DNA from: an uncultured Alphaproteobacteria bacterium
Lineage (GTDB): Bacteria; Pseudomonadota; Alphaproteobacteria; MPNO01; UBA2964
Length of the DNA: 64,000 bases
NCBI GenBank assembly: GCA_943787225.1
Contig: CALSLP010000006.1
Coordinates: 1 to 64,000, forward strand
Reading direction: 5' to 3'
Under the pieces are notes generated by a model, which was not told the DNA's origin, did not search any database, and worked only from the letters and a program-made list of their open reading frames with translations. Positions 1 through 10,494 of the stretch are shown in pieces; positions within the stretch are counted from its first letter, which is position 1, and each line of letters opens with the position of its first letter. Both the position numbers and the translations under genes were made by a program.

Positions 1-749
1 AGGAGTTTTTCTGGTTTAAGCCCGACTTTCTCGATGATTCCCGAAATCTTGCGAATGTCATACAGTGTACGCTCACTCACCGCGGCAAGAGCAGACTTCT
101 GAGATTTGCGCATAAACTTAATGCGCTGCTCGAGCCGGTCCACGCGCTTTTGCAGCCAGTCTCGCGCACTGGCAAAGGCGCCCCGGTCAACAAGCGCCGT
201 TGTAAGTTCTGATTTGGCTGCGTCTACTTTTTGATTAAGACGGCCCGAATATTTTTCGGCCTTCTCAAGCTGCTTCTCGATACTCTTGAGCTGCGCGTTC
301 AATGCTGCCTGACGACGGAGCTGTTCACCGCGTTTACGCTCAGAAACCTGCAGTTCTGCCTTCAGCTTTTTCAGCGCTGCATTAAAATTGTCATTCTGGG
401 TAATCAGACCAACAAGATTGTGGTGGCTTGTCTTCAACGTGCCGGCGACATCCGTAATATCACTCTGCATATCCGTCACTTTGCCAGTAAGCGACCGATT
501 GTGGGTTATGGCGCGGGCAAGGTCTTCATTCTTCGCCTGAATGATCGATTCATAACCGTGATAGACAACGCTGATATGGGCAAACCAGCCCAGAAAACCA
601 ACAAGACCGACAAAAGCAGGGATTTGAACCCAGCGCGATATGGTGAGGTGCTTAACCGTCCCACGACGCCGAACAACGATGTCGCGGGCTTCAGTTACAG
701 CAGCGAGAGAGCCGCCTATGCCCTTAAAAATACTTAGCAGCCAATCCAT
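1..749 (-). CDS. Membrane-anchored coiled-coil protein, probable M23-type peptidase (N-terminal part, runs off the left edge)
   Basis: An open frame of about 249 codons starts at ATG 749 and stays open to base 1, so the C-terminus is outside the window. The start has a GGGGGAAG ribosome site about 9 nt upstream. Residues 1-40 are cytoplasmic and basic, residues about 41-63 form one hydrophobic membrane segment, and residues about 70-215 are a long charged heptad-like coiled coil. The last visible stretch (ISGIIEKVGLKPEKLL) resembles the linker that precedes the LytM/M23 domain in alphaproteobacterial cell-wall endopeptidases. The catalytic domain is not visible, so the peptidase call is inference; a generic membrane coiled-coil protein is the alternative. 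Confidence 0.55.
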   Translation of the reverse strand, partial: MDWLLSIFKGIGGSLAAVTEARDIVVRRRGTVKHLTISRWVQIPAFVGLVGFLGWFAHISVVYHGYESIIQAKNEDLARAITHNRSLTGKVTDMQSDITDVAGTLKTSHHNLVGLITQNDNFNAALKKLKAELQVSERKRGEQLRRQAALNAQLKSIEKQLEKAEKYSGRLNQKVDAAKSELTTALVDRGAFASARDWLQKRVDRLEQRIKFMRKSQKSALAAVSERTLYDIRKISGIIEKVGLKPEKL

Positions 750-937
750 GGCTAAAATCTTCCCCCGACGAGATGTATTCAAAACAACTATCCCAACAAC
801 GGCCAGATTGGCGTGTTACTGGAACTTCTTCACATCCCCCATAGAAACCGGTGCATTGCTCCCCAGCCAACACCGGCGGTAAATCTAGCGAAACAAAGTT
901 AACAAGGCAACAATTTGCTTGTCGAACTAATTGCTAA

Positions 938-2023
938 TTATCCTTCGACAAAATACCTGTCACGAGCATCTTCGGCCCAGCGAAGGCCATGTCCCGGTTC
1001 CGTCGAAGGGCTAATGTTGCCGTCGTCATCCAAATCCACTGGATTGTCGAAAAGTGGCTCCAGAAGCGGGAAATGTTCGAGCCATGTCACGGCAGGCGCT
1101 ACCGCTGCCAAATGCACAAACAAAGCAGGCAAAAAGTGTGGCGCAACGCCAACGCCGTAATGCCCTGCCACTGTCGCCACCCGCATCGCCTCGGTGATAC
1201 CGCCAATCATTGCAAGATCCGGCTGAACAACAGCGCATGATTTAGCCTCGAGGAATGGTGCAAGCTCAACCAGTCCCTGATGATGCTCTCCCGTCGCTAT
1301 GGCGACCGGAGAATGCGCGGCCAATGCCGCATACCCAACGATATCCTGCGCCGGTAGCGGTTCTTCGAGCCACATCAGATTATAGTCGGCGCAAGCATTG
1401 GCGAGCCATTGCGCCGTTACGAGATCACATTTCTCATTGGCATCACCCATTACCGCAACCCCGGCAGGCAGCGCTTCAGCGACAGCCTTCAAACGATCGA
1501 TATCCGCAGCATTGCCGGCAAACCGGAGTTTGACAGCTGTACACCCATGATCGGCATAGTTTAGCGCCTGTCTAACGGCGTCTTCCGGCGCCTGTGTCGG
1601 CCCAAAACCACCGCTGCCATAGACTTTAATGGGCTTAGGAACACCGCCAAGAGCTTCCGCCAGTGTAATTTTCTGACACTTTGCCCATAAATCCCAGGCC
1701 GCCAGATCAATGGCACCAATGGCAACATAACCGGTGCCGCGTCCCAGCCGATTGAGCGATCCAGCCAGGCGCTGCCATAAAGCTGGCGGTGGAATCTGCT
1801 GCGTAGCATCGACAAATTTTTCCAACATCCGGGTAGCTGTCGCCGCAACGGTTTCGCCACCACCACCAAGCACGTAGCTAAAGCCCATGCCCGTCTCACC
1901 AGTGGAGGCTTCAAGCGCAACCGCAATGACGTCAACCTCGGTAATCCCGGATCCTCCCGTCACACCTGGCAATGGATAACGCCAGAGTTCAGCTTTTGCC
2001 TTGATTATTGTCGTAGCAGTCAT
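938..2023 (-). CDS. Enolase-superfamily enzyme, mandelate racemase/muconate lactonizing-like
   Basis: The 361-residue protein has the full length of the family. An N-terminal capping domain (about 1-125) is followed by a barrel with a K165-x-R167 pair, metal ligands D194 (in GDAN), E220 (in WLEEP) and E246 (in TGEH), and a D269/H296 pair fitting the His-Asp dyad. The family abstracts a proton alpha to a carboxylate with Mg2+, usually in sugar-acid or aromatic-acid catabolism. The K-x-R pair instead of K-x-K fits acid-sugar dehydratases better than classic mandelate racemase, but the substrate cannot be read from sequence. It lies 28 bp downstream of the DUF120-like gene on the same strand and is probably co-transcribed with it. 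Confidence 0.8.
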   Translation of the reverse strand: MTATTIIKAKAELWRYPLPGVTGGSGITEVDVIAVALEASTGETGMGFSYVLGGGGETVAATATRMLEKFVDATQQIPPPALWQRLAGSLNRLGRGTGYVAIGAIDLAAWDLWAKCQKITLAEALGGVPKPIKVYGSGGFGPTQAPEDAVRQALNYADHGCTAVKLRFAGNAADIDRLKAVAEALPAGVAVMGDANEKCDLVTAQWLANACADYNLMWLEEPLPAQDIVGYAALAAHSPVAIATGEHHQGLVELAPFLEAKSCAVVQPDLAMIGGITEAMRVATVAGHYGVGVAPHFLPALFVHLAAVAPAVTWLEHFPLLEPLFDNPVDLDDDGNISPSTEPGHGLRWAEDARDRYFVEG

Positions 2024-2051
2024 CGTCCTTGCCCGTTAACTTGCTTCAGCT

Positions 2052-2446
2052 TCATAAATCTCTATCGCAACCAGGATCGCCGTCTTTCAGCGAAAGACTT
2101 TCCCGTACATTTACGGCGGCAATCAATTCAACTTGAGTCGCGGGATATTCGGTAACATCAGGGAGTACGATTGCGGCCGCAACCTTCCCACGCAATCATC
2201 GCCCGATAACAAAAGGCATCACACCAATCTGGTTGCGGCGGCTTTATCACAATCCCCGTGGTCGCTTTCACCCGCGCCCAGGCAGCGAGATCCTCGGTCG
2301 ACGACACGATGATATTGACCGTTCCTGGATACGGGTCGACCCCCAACACGCCCCGAAAAGCCGCCTTGGCCCACGGGACTTCCGTAAAATCCCGACGCCT
2401 TGCCCAATCCTGTGGCAATCTTGCCGTGAAGGGTTTCTGTTGGCAT
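2052..2446 (-). pseudogene. DUF120 (CTP-dependent riboflavin kinase-like) gene, reading frame broken twice
   Basis: Three overlapping frames join into one protein of about 130 residues: an N-terminal part from ATG 2446 with GKIATGLGKAS, a middle part with FRGVLGVDPYPGTVNI, and a C-terminal part with VAAAIVLPDVTEYP and VNVRESLSLKDGD. These correspond to the G-x-G, PYPGT-NI and LREXLGLKDGD motifs of the archaeal CTP-dependent riboflavin kinase family. Dropping one base near 2391-2397 and one near 2193-2199 restores the full frame. Single-base indels also occur in essential genes of this window, so the breaks may be sequencing errors. The protein may act on a flavin or another small molecule; that is inference. 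Confidence 0.6.
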
Positions 2447-2484
2447 TCGCTTTCTTTCTCCAATTCGTTTTGCCAGAACGGTTC

Positions 2485-2512
2485 TTGCCGCGGTGCAAAA
2501 TAAAGATATATT
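2485..2512 (+). promoter_or_regulatory. Probable sigma-70 promoter of tRNA-Gly
   Basis: TTGCCG (2485-2490) and TATATT (2507-2512) are separated by 16 bp and end 12 bp before the mature 5' end of the tRNA. Position and spacing support the call, but it rests on motif match only. Confidence 0.5.
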
Positions 2513-2524
2513 CCGTTCAAGATT

Positions 2525-2599
2525 GCGGGTGTAGCTCAGTGGTAGAGCACAAGCTTCCCAAGCTTGGTGTCGAGGGTTCGATTCCCTCTACCCGCTCCA
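2525..2599 (+). tRNA. tRNA-Gly, anticodon CCC, CCA encoded
   Basis: A complete cloverleaf can be drawn. The acceptor stem GCGGGTG pairs with TACCCGC, the D stem is GCTC/GAGC, the anticodon stem CAAGC/GCTTG carries the loop TTCCCAA, and the T stem GAGGG/CCCTC carries TTCGATT. The loop centre reads CCC, so the tRNA decodes GGG. CCA is encoded at 2597-2599. It lies between the divergent DUF120-like gene and a convergent response-regulator gene. Confidence 0.97.
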
Positions 2600-2629
2600 A
2601 ACTCTTTCCGTTCAAAATCGTCCGAATAA

Positions 2630-3001
2630 TCAGGCTGCGCTTAGGAACTCTTCGAGCTTTGGAAGTTCGATTGGCTTCGACATCGCTGTCACTGACATCA
2701 AACCAAACGCCTCACCCAACGCTTTAGTGTTATCAAGATAGCGCTGGGCATACCCACTGATCACCAAAATTCTTGCGCCGCATTCCTGCGTCGCCAGATA
2801 CTTCACTAATTCAATGCCGTCGATTTCAGGCATTACAACATCCAGAACGATGACATCTGGTTCAAAACCGTTGTAACTTTCCTTGAAGTTTTCAGCGTCG
2901 GTCGTCACCCGCGTTTCATAACCGAGACCTTCCGCAACCTGCCCAATATACTGCGCAATATCCGGCTCATCATCGATTACTAAAAGACGCCTTTTACTCA
3001 A
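2630..3001 (-). CDS. Single-domain (CheY-like) response regulator
   Basis: The 123-residue protein is a receiver domain only, with the acidic pocket D10/D11 (VIDDEPD), the phosphoacceptor Asp in VLDVVMP (about residue 54) and the conserved Lys in MSKPI. It has no output domain, so it likely acts through protein-protein contact or as a phosphorelay intermediate. Its start overlaps the stop of the large hybrid kinase by 4 nt (2998-3001), which indicates translational coupling and a shared pathway. Confidence 0.9.
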   Translation of the reverse strand: MSKRRLLVIDDEPDIAQYIGQVAEGLGYETRVTTDAENFKESYNGFEPDVIVLDVVMPEIDGIELVKYLATQECGARILVISGYAQRYLDNTKALGEAFGLMSVTAMSKPIELPKLEEFLSAA

Positions 3002-6000
3002 GATCCAACCCTCCCTGATTTCTGTTCATCGAATAATTTTTGAATGATAGCGCTAAGCTGAGTCGCCGTGTAGGGTTTTTGCAACACAATTGCTTCCTCG
3101 GGGACATCCGACGTCCCACCACTATTGGCAAGATCCCAATTCCCGGACGCGAGAACAACCGGCAATGTCGGGTCTCGTGCAAGAATGGTTCGCGCCAGTG
3201 CCTTGCCATTTAAGGAGCCCGGAAGAAGTACATCGCTAAACAAAAGGTCTATCGGCATCTTCTCAAACATAACGAGTGCGTCATCACCGTTCTCTGCTTC
3301 TATCACGGTATAATTGAGATTATCGAGAACCGTCGCCGCAAAGGCCCGAACATCTGCGTTGTCCTCAACCAGCAAGATAGACTCTTTCTCGCCTTCCGTT
3401 TCAATCGGCAAAGCTGAGCTTACTATCGTTTTAATACTTTCCGCCTGAGGCAAAAACAGATTTACGGTCGTTCCCCTACCAAGCTGAGTATCGATCGAGA
3501 CACTACCGCCTGACTGTTCTGCAAATCCGTAGACCGTACTTAATCCCAATCCACTCCCGTCGCCAAAGGCCTTGGTCGTAAAGAAGGGTTCGAAAGCGCG
3601 CGCCAAAACTTCCTCCGCCATACCTGAACCATTGTCCTGGACAGAAATGCGCACATACTCGCCTGGCACAAGGTTTACTTTTTGCTTCCTGGTGCGGCGT
3701 TTGAGCCTAAAATTTTCTGCCTTAATAGCAATACGACCACCATCCGGCATAGCATCCCGCGCGTTCACCGCAAGATTAATCAATGCATTTTCGAGCTGCC
3801 CGGGATCGACCTGCGCCCACCACAGGTCAGGGGCGAGAGGTTTTTCTACCTTGACGCCGACACCAACGGAGCGCTCGAGAAGCGGAAACGTATCATCGAT
3901 CAGCTTGGATATTTCGGTCGCCTGGGGGGGCCAAAGGCTGTGACCGCGCAAAGGCCAGCAGCCGGTTCGTCACGTCCCCACCGCGGCGGGCTGCACGTTC
4001 AGCTGTTTCCGCAAGCGCCAAGACACTCGGATCCGTTATATGTCGGCAAAGCAACTGCAAATTGCCGAGGATGATTGTCAGTAAATTGTTGAAATCATGA
4101 GCAACACCCCCAGTCATGTGACCAAGGGCGTCCATTCTTTGCACCCGCCACAGCTCGCTCTCCGCCCGTTTTTCGTCTGTTATATCCGTCCCAATTCCGA
4201 GGACGGCTGTGGAGCCATCATGCGCGGTGAACGGTAATTTGAAGATACGCATATCGCGCTGTTCACCTTTGGTGTTCCAAACTTTAGACTCCCGAAATAA
4301 ATTTGGCCGGTTGGCCTTAATGACATCGAGATCAGTCTTTCGGATACGTTCCATTTCATCCGGATAGTCGTAAAACTCGTCTTGTTTGTGACCAATCAAT
4401 GCATCGGCAGTCACACCATAATTATCAGCAACAGCCTTATTAGCGATGAGATAGCGGCCTTCGCGATCCTTCACATAAATCCACAGCGGAGCATTATCGA
4501 TTATCTGTCGGAGTTGCTCTTCGCGTGTCTGCAAAACTCGGTCAGCGCGCTGCCGCTCAAACACCCGCCCCAACTCCGTGCCGACCTGAATCAAAGCGTC
4601 GGCAAGCCCTTCATCTCGTTCGGTATGCTCGTCAGAGAAAAACTCCAGAACCCCGACAGTTTGGTCACCTACTTTCACCGGGGTCGCAAACCCGGATTTC
4701 AAACCAACCTCCTGAATGAGTTTCCCCCGCGGGCCAACATTCGAAAGATCTATCGGCAATTGTTCCCGCCAAACCAGATTCCCGGTGTCCAAAACTTCAC
4801 CCGCAAGTTGGCGTTTACGATCTACCGAATAAGTTTCCGTCAAATGACGAAACGATTCGTATTTCTTCGGGTCGTCCAGATACCAGGCGCGCATCGGCTC
4901 AAGCAGGGCTTCTTCATTTGCAGGCAACACATAGGCATATCCAACAGGCCAGCCGGTAAACGCACACACCCTATCTAGCGAAAACTGAACAACGTCGTTG
5001 AAATTGCTATTTTGATTGGCGGCCAATGCTACTTCACGGACCAAATCCAGAAGTTTCGTGCTGCGAGCGAGCGCTTCGGCGTCCGCCTTTCGTTCGGTGA
5101 TATCCTGCACCATTACAACCTGTACAGGATCAAGCCCGGGAATTTGCATGACCGAGACGCCGAGCTGAACCCATAACAATCTACCGTCGCGGTGAAAAAA
5201 GCGGCGCTCGACATTAATGCGTTCTACTTCCCCTGCATATAAACGCTTTCGGTCTTCCGCTCCTTTTTGTTGATCAGCTGGATGCATGAAATTAAAGGCT
5301 CTCATCCCGACCAACTCTTCAGCCGAATAGCCAATAAATTCTGCAAACGCACGGTTCGATTCGAGCACCTCGCCTCCGGGCGACACAACGATCACCCCGG
5401 CAGCGCCTAAATCGAATACGCCTCGGAACCGCGCCTCATTTTCAGCAAGAGAATCCTGAGCCCTCTTGAGCTCTGTGATGTCCTGAACATTTGAGATGAC
5501 CACCACGTCGCCGGTACGCGGATCAACGACGCGCGCCCCCGTGGTAATTGCCCATACCGTTTGGCCGTCTTTACGCACATATCGTTTTTCACGAATGTTC
5601 ACACGATCATCAGAGCGCAGACGATCACGAAGTTCATCATAAACCGGGCGATCATCGGGATGCGTCAGGTCCCGGGAGGTTAACTGTTGTAACTCTTCAG
5701 GTTCATATCCAACGAAGTCACAAAAGGCGCGGTTAGCTTCAACATATCGTCCTTCATGATCACTCATGACCATACCAGTACCGCCAGCGTTAAACGCGGT
5801 CCGGAAGCGTTCCTCACTCAGGCGAAGTTCGCTCTGGGCAGCCCGCAATTCTGTAACGTCCTGCACAGTCCCAAAAAGACGAAGTGGCACTCCGTCTTCG
5901 TCATATTGTATTTCCGCCTGCTCATGGACGAGCCTGACGGTACCATTCGGCTGAATAATTCGATGATCCAGGTCATATTTCCCCCCCGTTTCAAAAACGT

Positions 6001-7516
6001 CTGCGAGAGCATTCTGAACCATTTCAACATCATCGGGATGCCAGTACTTGCGTACTTCAGACAATGTCACGTCGATAGAACCCGGCTCGAGGCCAAACAT
6101 TCGAAAGACCTGATCCGTCCATTCGATCACCTCAGATTCTACATCACGACTCCACACACCGATATTGGCGATGCGTTGTGCCTCCACGAGCCGCGCTTCG
6201 CCTTCCGCCTGCGACTGCTCTGCTAATTTTCGATCGGTGATGTTCTGGACGTTGATAAAAACATGTGGTTCTTCCTCAAACGGGTCACGAATTGCTGAGC
6301 CAGAAACAATTGCCCAAACCACCTCGCCATTTTTATGGATGAACCGTTTTTCCCGGCTACTCCCTTCGATTTCACCGTAGGCCACCTGCCGGTATATTTC
6401 AGGTATCGGCGCCAAGTCGCTCGGATGAGAAACATCTACGCTATTTTTCGTTAGCAACTCTTCTTCGGAATAACCGAGAAGACTGCAAAAAGATTTATTC
6501 ACCTGCACGAAATTGCCAGTGCTGTCGGCGATGAACATGCCCGCCCCGCCAACGTCGAACGACATTTGAAACCGGTCTTCGCTTTGGCGGAGGGCATCTT
6601 GCATGTGTCGGGTTTCGGTGATGTCCTGAGTCGTCCCGAATAGAAATTTTGGCTTACCCGAAACATCTGGGGTAACTTCCGCTCTTACATGAAGCCATCG
6701 CTCTTCACCGTCGGGACGAATAATTCGGTGTTCGGTATCGAAGGGTCTGCCGGTCGATAAGCTTCGCCGAAAACTCCCTCGCACCCTTTCCTGATCCTCG
6801 GGATGAAAAAGATTAAAAAGTTGGTCTGGTGCCAACTCGCCCTGTGCACGCTGGATTCCAAAGATTCGATATAATTCGTCGGACCAAAGAACGGTTTCCT
6901 TCTCGATGTCCCGTTCCCAGAAACCGATTTTACCAATACGCTGAGCCTCAACCAACCGCGCTTCATGAGCTTCCAGCAACTGTTCCGACAGTTTCTGTTC
7001 CGTAATGTCCGTGACGGTGCCAACGTAACCAATAATTTTTCCCGACTCGCTCTTCTGTGCGGTCGCCTGCCCCAGGACCCAGCGAACATCGCCAGTCGGC
7101 AATACATACCGATACTCCAGTAAATACGGGGCATCCTCTGCCAGTGTTCGATGCCAGGCCTCCTGGACCCTGTATCGGTCATCAGGGTGCAACGCCTCTA
7201 ACCAACCATCAGGACCGGTATTGTCAGTCCTTTGCCCCGCCAGCTGCTGCAGTTTGCGGTTCGCAAAAATTCGGTTTCCGTTGAGATCGGCAAAAAATAA
7301 TCCGACGGGCGAGGATTCAGTTAATTCAAAAAAACGCGATTCTGTACCGCGCAGGGTATCGATGACCAGCTCTCTTTCGTGAGCAGTCTGCTTAAGACGT
7401 TCATTGGATTTTCTGAGGCCAAACACCTGCCAAAGCAGGCCCACCAAAAGCAACCCCGCACCGAAAGCAATCGCAAACAGATAAGAAGGCTCAGCGCCAG
7501 ACATAACGCCCCTCAC
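2998..7516 (-). CDS. Multi-PAS/GAF hybrid sensor histidine kinase (frame broken once at a C7 tract)
   Basis: Joining the frames on each side of base 3924-3930 gives about 1505 residues. The order is one membrane segment (about 9-28), seven PAS or PAC-containing segments starting near residues 55, 185, 305, 440, 565, 690 and 950, a GAF domain near 820-940, HisKA with H-box GGVAHDFNNLL, an HATPase_c domain (NLAVNARDAMPDGG, DNGSGM, GDGSGLGLS) and a C-terminal receiver (ILLVEDNADVR, FSDVLLP). The break is one extra C in a run of seven on the coding strand: with six, LAFARSQPLAP continues directly into QATEISK. It could be a consensus error or a slippage tract. The signal is unknown; PAS and GAF domains suggest redox, light or small-molecule sensing. 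Confidence 0.85.
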
Positions 7517-7668
7517 CCCAACCCGAATTCAACGTTGCTATCCCGAAATTCAAGTATTTAGCCCCAATTGCAAATCGCTTCTGCAAACGATCATACAACT
7601 TCTTTCGCGTATGGTTAACGAAAGCTTAACAAAATCGAAAAATACCTAATTTTCAGTAGGTTAAGGAG

Positions 7669-8895
7669 TTAAATTATCTTATCTTCTTTCAGATTGGAGA
7701 GCACCTCATCGTCAAGATCCAGAACATCGCGCAATACGTCCTCGGTATCGCTCCCCAATACCGGCGGAGAATGACGATAGGTCACCGGTGTTTCCGAAAG
7801 TCGTAGCGGACTCGCCACCAATGGTATTTCGCGGCCACCAAGAGCTTCATGCGGCATTTTGATGACCATCCCACGGTCCTGAACATGCGGGTCGGCAAAG
7901 ACCTGCTCGACAGTGTTTATCGGGCCACAGCCAATTGTCAGTCTCTCCAATTCAGTGAGCCAGACTTGAGACGGCTTAGCCGCTAAAACAGGTTTCATCG
8001 CTTCGATTAACGGCTCACGATTTTTTACCCGACCTCCGTTTGTGGCAAAGCGTTCATCATCTGCCAACTCAACGCATTCTGCGAACTCGCAAAACTTTCG
8101 GAACTGGGCGTCATTGCCAATCGTCAGCATGATATGACCATCAGCCGTCTCGAACACCTGATAGGGAACGATATTCGGGTGACCGTTTCCAAGCCGCGCC
8201 GGGTTCTCACCGCCAATCAGGTAATTCATCGCCTGAATAGAGAGCCATGCCGCCTGCGTATCCAACATACCAATATCGATATACTGGCCTTCGCCATTTA
8301 CTTCGCGAGACCGTAACGCGGCGCAGATCGCCACCGTCGCATACATCCCCGCCATAATGTCGGCGATTGGCACGCCCGCCTTCATGGGTTCACCCTCGGG
8401 CGCGCCGGTAACACTCATGATACCGCCCATCGCCTGAATGAGGGGGTCATAGCCTGGCCGCTCAGCATAGGGTCCGGTTTGGCCGAACCCGGTAATCGAG
8501 CAATAGACCAGCCCGGGGTTAATCTCTTTAAGATCGTCATAGCCGAGGCCGTAACGGGCGAGATTACCAAGCTTAAAGTTCTCGACCACGACATCGGTCT
8601 TTTCCGCGATCTGACGAATAAGCGCTTGCCCCTCCGGCTTCGATATATCGATAGCCACCGACCGCTTGTTACGATTGGCACCCATAAAATACGCACTCTC
8701 GATCGTGTCGTTTCCGTCATCATCTTTCAGGAAAGGGGGACCGAAACGCCGCGTATCATCGCCACCACCGGGTCGCTCGATTTTAATAACATCTGCGCCA
8801 AGGTCACCCAGGGTCTGGGTACAAAACGGCCCGGCAAGTATGCGCGTTAAATCGAGAACCATAATGCCGTCGAGGGCACCTTTTGTTTCCGTCAT
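7669..8895 (-). CDS. CaiB/BaiF family (class III) CoA-transferase
   Basis: The 408-residue protein has the opening VLDLTRILAGPFCTQTLGDLGADVIKIERPGG, typical of formyl-CoA transferase and relatives, and an Asp in GVPIADIMAGMYA at the position of the catalytic aspartate that forms the aspartyl-CoA thioester. Such enzymes move CoA between carboxylic acids. The specific acids are not deducible. It is followed by the sensor kinase on the same strand after 152 bp, and RidA reads divergently from 162 bp upstream. Confidence 0.9.
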   Translation of the reverse strand: MTETKGALDGIMVLDLTRILAGPFCTQTLGDLGADVIKIERPGGGDDTRRFGPPFLKDDDGNDTIESAYFMGANRNKRSVAIDISKPEGQALIRQIAEKTDVVVENFKLGNLARYGLGYDDLKEINPGLVYCSITGFGQTGPYAERPGYDPLIQAMGGIMSVTGAPEGEPMKAGVPIADIMAGMYATVAICAALRSREVNGEGQYIDIGMLDTQAAWLSIQAMNYLIGGENPARLGNGHPNIVPYQVFETADGHIMLTIGNDAQFRKFCEFAECVELADDERFATNGGRVKNREPLIEAMKPVLAAKPSQVWLTELERLTIGCGPINTVEQVFADPHVQDRGMVIKMPHEALGGREIPLVASPLRLSETPVTYRHSPPVLGSDTEDVLRDVLDLDDEVLSNLKEDKII

Positions 8896-9057
8896 GATCT
8901 TTCCTAAACTCGTTCAAAGGTAACGTGTAATGCTGGTCATACGCCAAGCAGCGTTTCAGGAAAACCCTCGACATAGCTACGATGACGTCATCGCGACATT
9001 GACAGCTCTTACCCCCTAACCCACCCTGTTCGAACCAAAAAAAACGAGGGGGTCAAA

Positions 9058-9528
9058 ATGGATGAAATCGACGGAAAACTGAAAGAGATGGGTCTAAGGC
9101 TGCCCGAACCCTTTGCCTACCCAAGCCGCAACCGCACGGGCTGTGTTCTAACCGGGAACCTGCTTTACATTTCAGGGCACCCACCGCCGGCAGATTTCGG
9201 CGTTACCGTCCACGGCAAAGTCGGCGACTCCGTTTCAGAAGAAGAAGCGGTGGCCTCTGCACAAGCAACAGCTCTTTGTATGCTCGCCTCAGTAAAACAG
9301 AAGCTCGGCACTCTCGACCGTGTCACACAGGTCGTCAAAATTAACGGCATGGTCAATTCCGCCGCTGGCTTCCAGCGACAATTTGCCGTTATCGATGGTG
9401 CGTCAAACCTGTTTTGCGATCTCTTTGGTCCACAAAAAGGTCAGCACGCCCGAAGCGCCGTCGGCATGTTTGAGTTGCCCCGCGAATTTTGTATGGAAAT
9501 AGAAGGCGTGTTCGAGGTCTCGACTTAA
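9058..9528 (+). CDS. RidA/YjgF-family protein
   Basis: The 156-residue protein has the family fold signature: ISGHPPP near residue 40, LASVKQKLGTLDRVTQVVKINGMVNSAAGFQRQF in the centre, and a late R-S-A-V-G segment carrying the arginine that binds the substrate carboxylate. RidA proteins hydrolyse reactive enamine/imine intermediates. The size fits the longer subgroup often linked to catabolic loci rather than canonical 125-residue RidA. A GAGGGGG ribosome site precedes the ATG. Its stop overlaps the convergent FAH gene by 4 bp. Confidence 0.88.
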   Translation: MDEIDGKLKEMGLRLPEPFAYPSRNRTGCVLTGNLLYISGHPPPADFGVTVHGKVGDSVSEEEAVASAQATALCMLASVKQKLGTLDRVTQVVKINGMVNSAAGFQRQFAVIDGASNLFCDLFGPQKGQHARSAVGMFELPREFCMEIEGVFEVST

Positions 9529-10373
9529 CCCGGATAGGCAATGACGTCGTGACGCTGTTCGCCAAGTCCGTCGATTCCCATTTCGATGACATCACCCGGC
9601 TGCAACCATTTCGGTGGTTCGAATCCCGCCGCAACGCCATGCGGTGATCCGGTGGTCAGCACATCACCCGGATTGAGCGACATAAACTCACTGACATAGG
9701 ACACCAGATGCGCGATCCCAAACACCATATCAGAGGTGTGCCCATCCTGTCGGTCTTCACCATTGATCTTCGTCCAGATGCGTTTGGTTTGCGGATCACC
9801 GAATTCATCAGACGTCACCAACCAAGGTCCCAGCGGCCCGAAAGTATCGGCGCTCTTACCCTTCGTGGTGCCCCCGGAGCGTTCACGCTGATAGGCGCGC
9901 TCGGAGCCATCATTCATGACCGCATACCCAGCGATATGGCTGAGCGCATCGTCGACCGAGACGTTTATCGCCGTCGTTCCAATAATCGCCGCAAGCTCAA
10001 CCTCATAATCGAACTTGGTCGAGGTCTTGGGCTTTATCATTGGGTCATGAGGCCCAGTAAGTGAGCTGATCGCCTTGACGAAGATCACCGGCTCCTCGGG
10101 TGGCGTATAACCCATCTCCAGGATGTGATTCATATAATTCTGACCGATTGCGACAATCTTTGGAATGCCCGATACGGGCACGCCAAAACGGGGATCACCC
10201 GGGACGTCAGGTAAAGAGCTGATATCCATTGCGTTCAAAGCAGCCAATCCGGCTGGGGTAACGGTTTCCGGCGTGATATCCGCAATCTGTGCAGAGAGGT
10301 CTCGCAACCTACCCTGCCCATCGATAATACCTGGCTTTTCCGAGCCCTTATCCCCGTAGCGCACCAATTTCAT
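9525..10373 (-). CDS. Fumarylacetoacetate hydrolase (FAH) family protein
   Basis: The 282-residue protein shows the FAH C-terminal catalytic domain: GQNYMNHILEMG near residue 80, PVIFVKAISSLTGPHDPMIKP, YEVELAAIIG with metal-binding acidic residues, GYAVMNDGSERAYQRERSG, and LTTGSPHGV near the end. The family cleaves or hydrates 2-oxo acids such as acylpyruvates or 2-oxohept-3-enedioate. The sequence does not show which substrate. It is convergent with RidA and divergent from the SLC13 transporter, fitting an organic-acid uptake and breakdown locus. Confidence 0.88.
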   Translation of the reverse strand: MKLVRYGDKGSEKPGIIDGQGRLRDLSAQIADITPETVTPAGLAALNAMDISSLPDVPGDPRFGVPVSGIPKIVAIGQNYMNHILEMGYTPPEEPVIFVKAISSLTGPHDPMIKPKTSTKFDYEVELAAIIGTTAINVSVDDALSHIAGYAVMNDGSERAYQRERSGGTTKGKSADTFGPLGPWLVTSDEFGDPQTKRIWTKINGEDRQDGHTSDMVFGIAHLVSYVSEFMSLNPGDVLTTGSPHGVAAGFEPPKWLQPGDVIEMGIDGLGEQRHDVIAYPG

Positions 10374-10494
10374 ATTTAGCCCTCAAACTTTGATCAAAAC
10401 GTCCTGATGTCCTGACTCCGTTATTGCAGTAGGATGGCCGTAAGGCAAAGGGGAAAATCACATATCCGGTCTACGGATGGAGCAGTAAGAAGCG

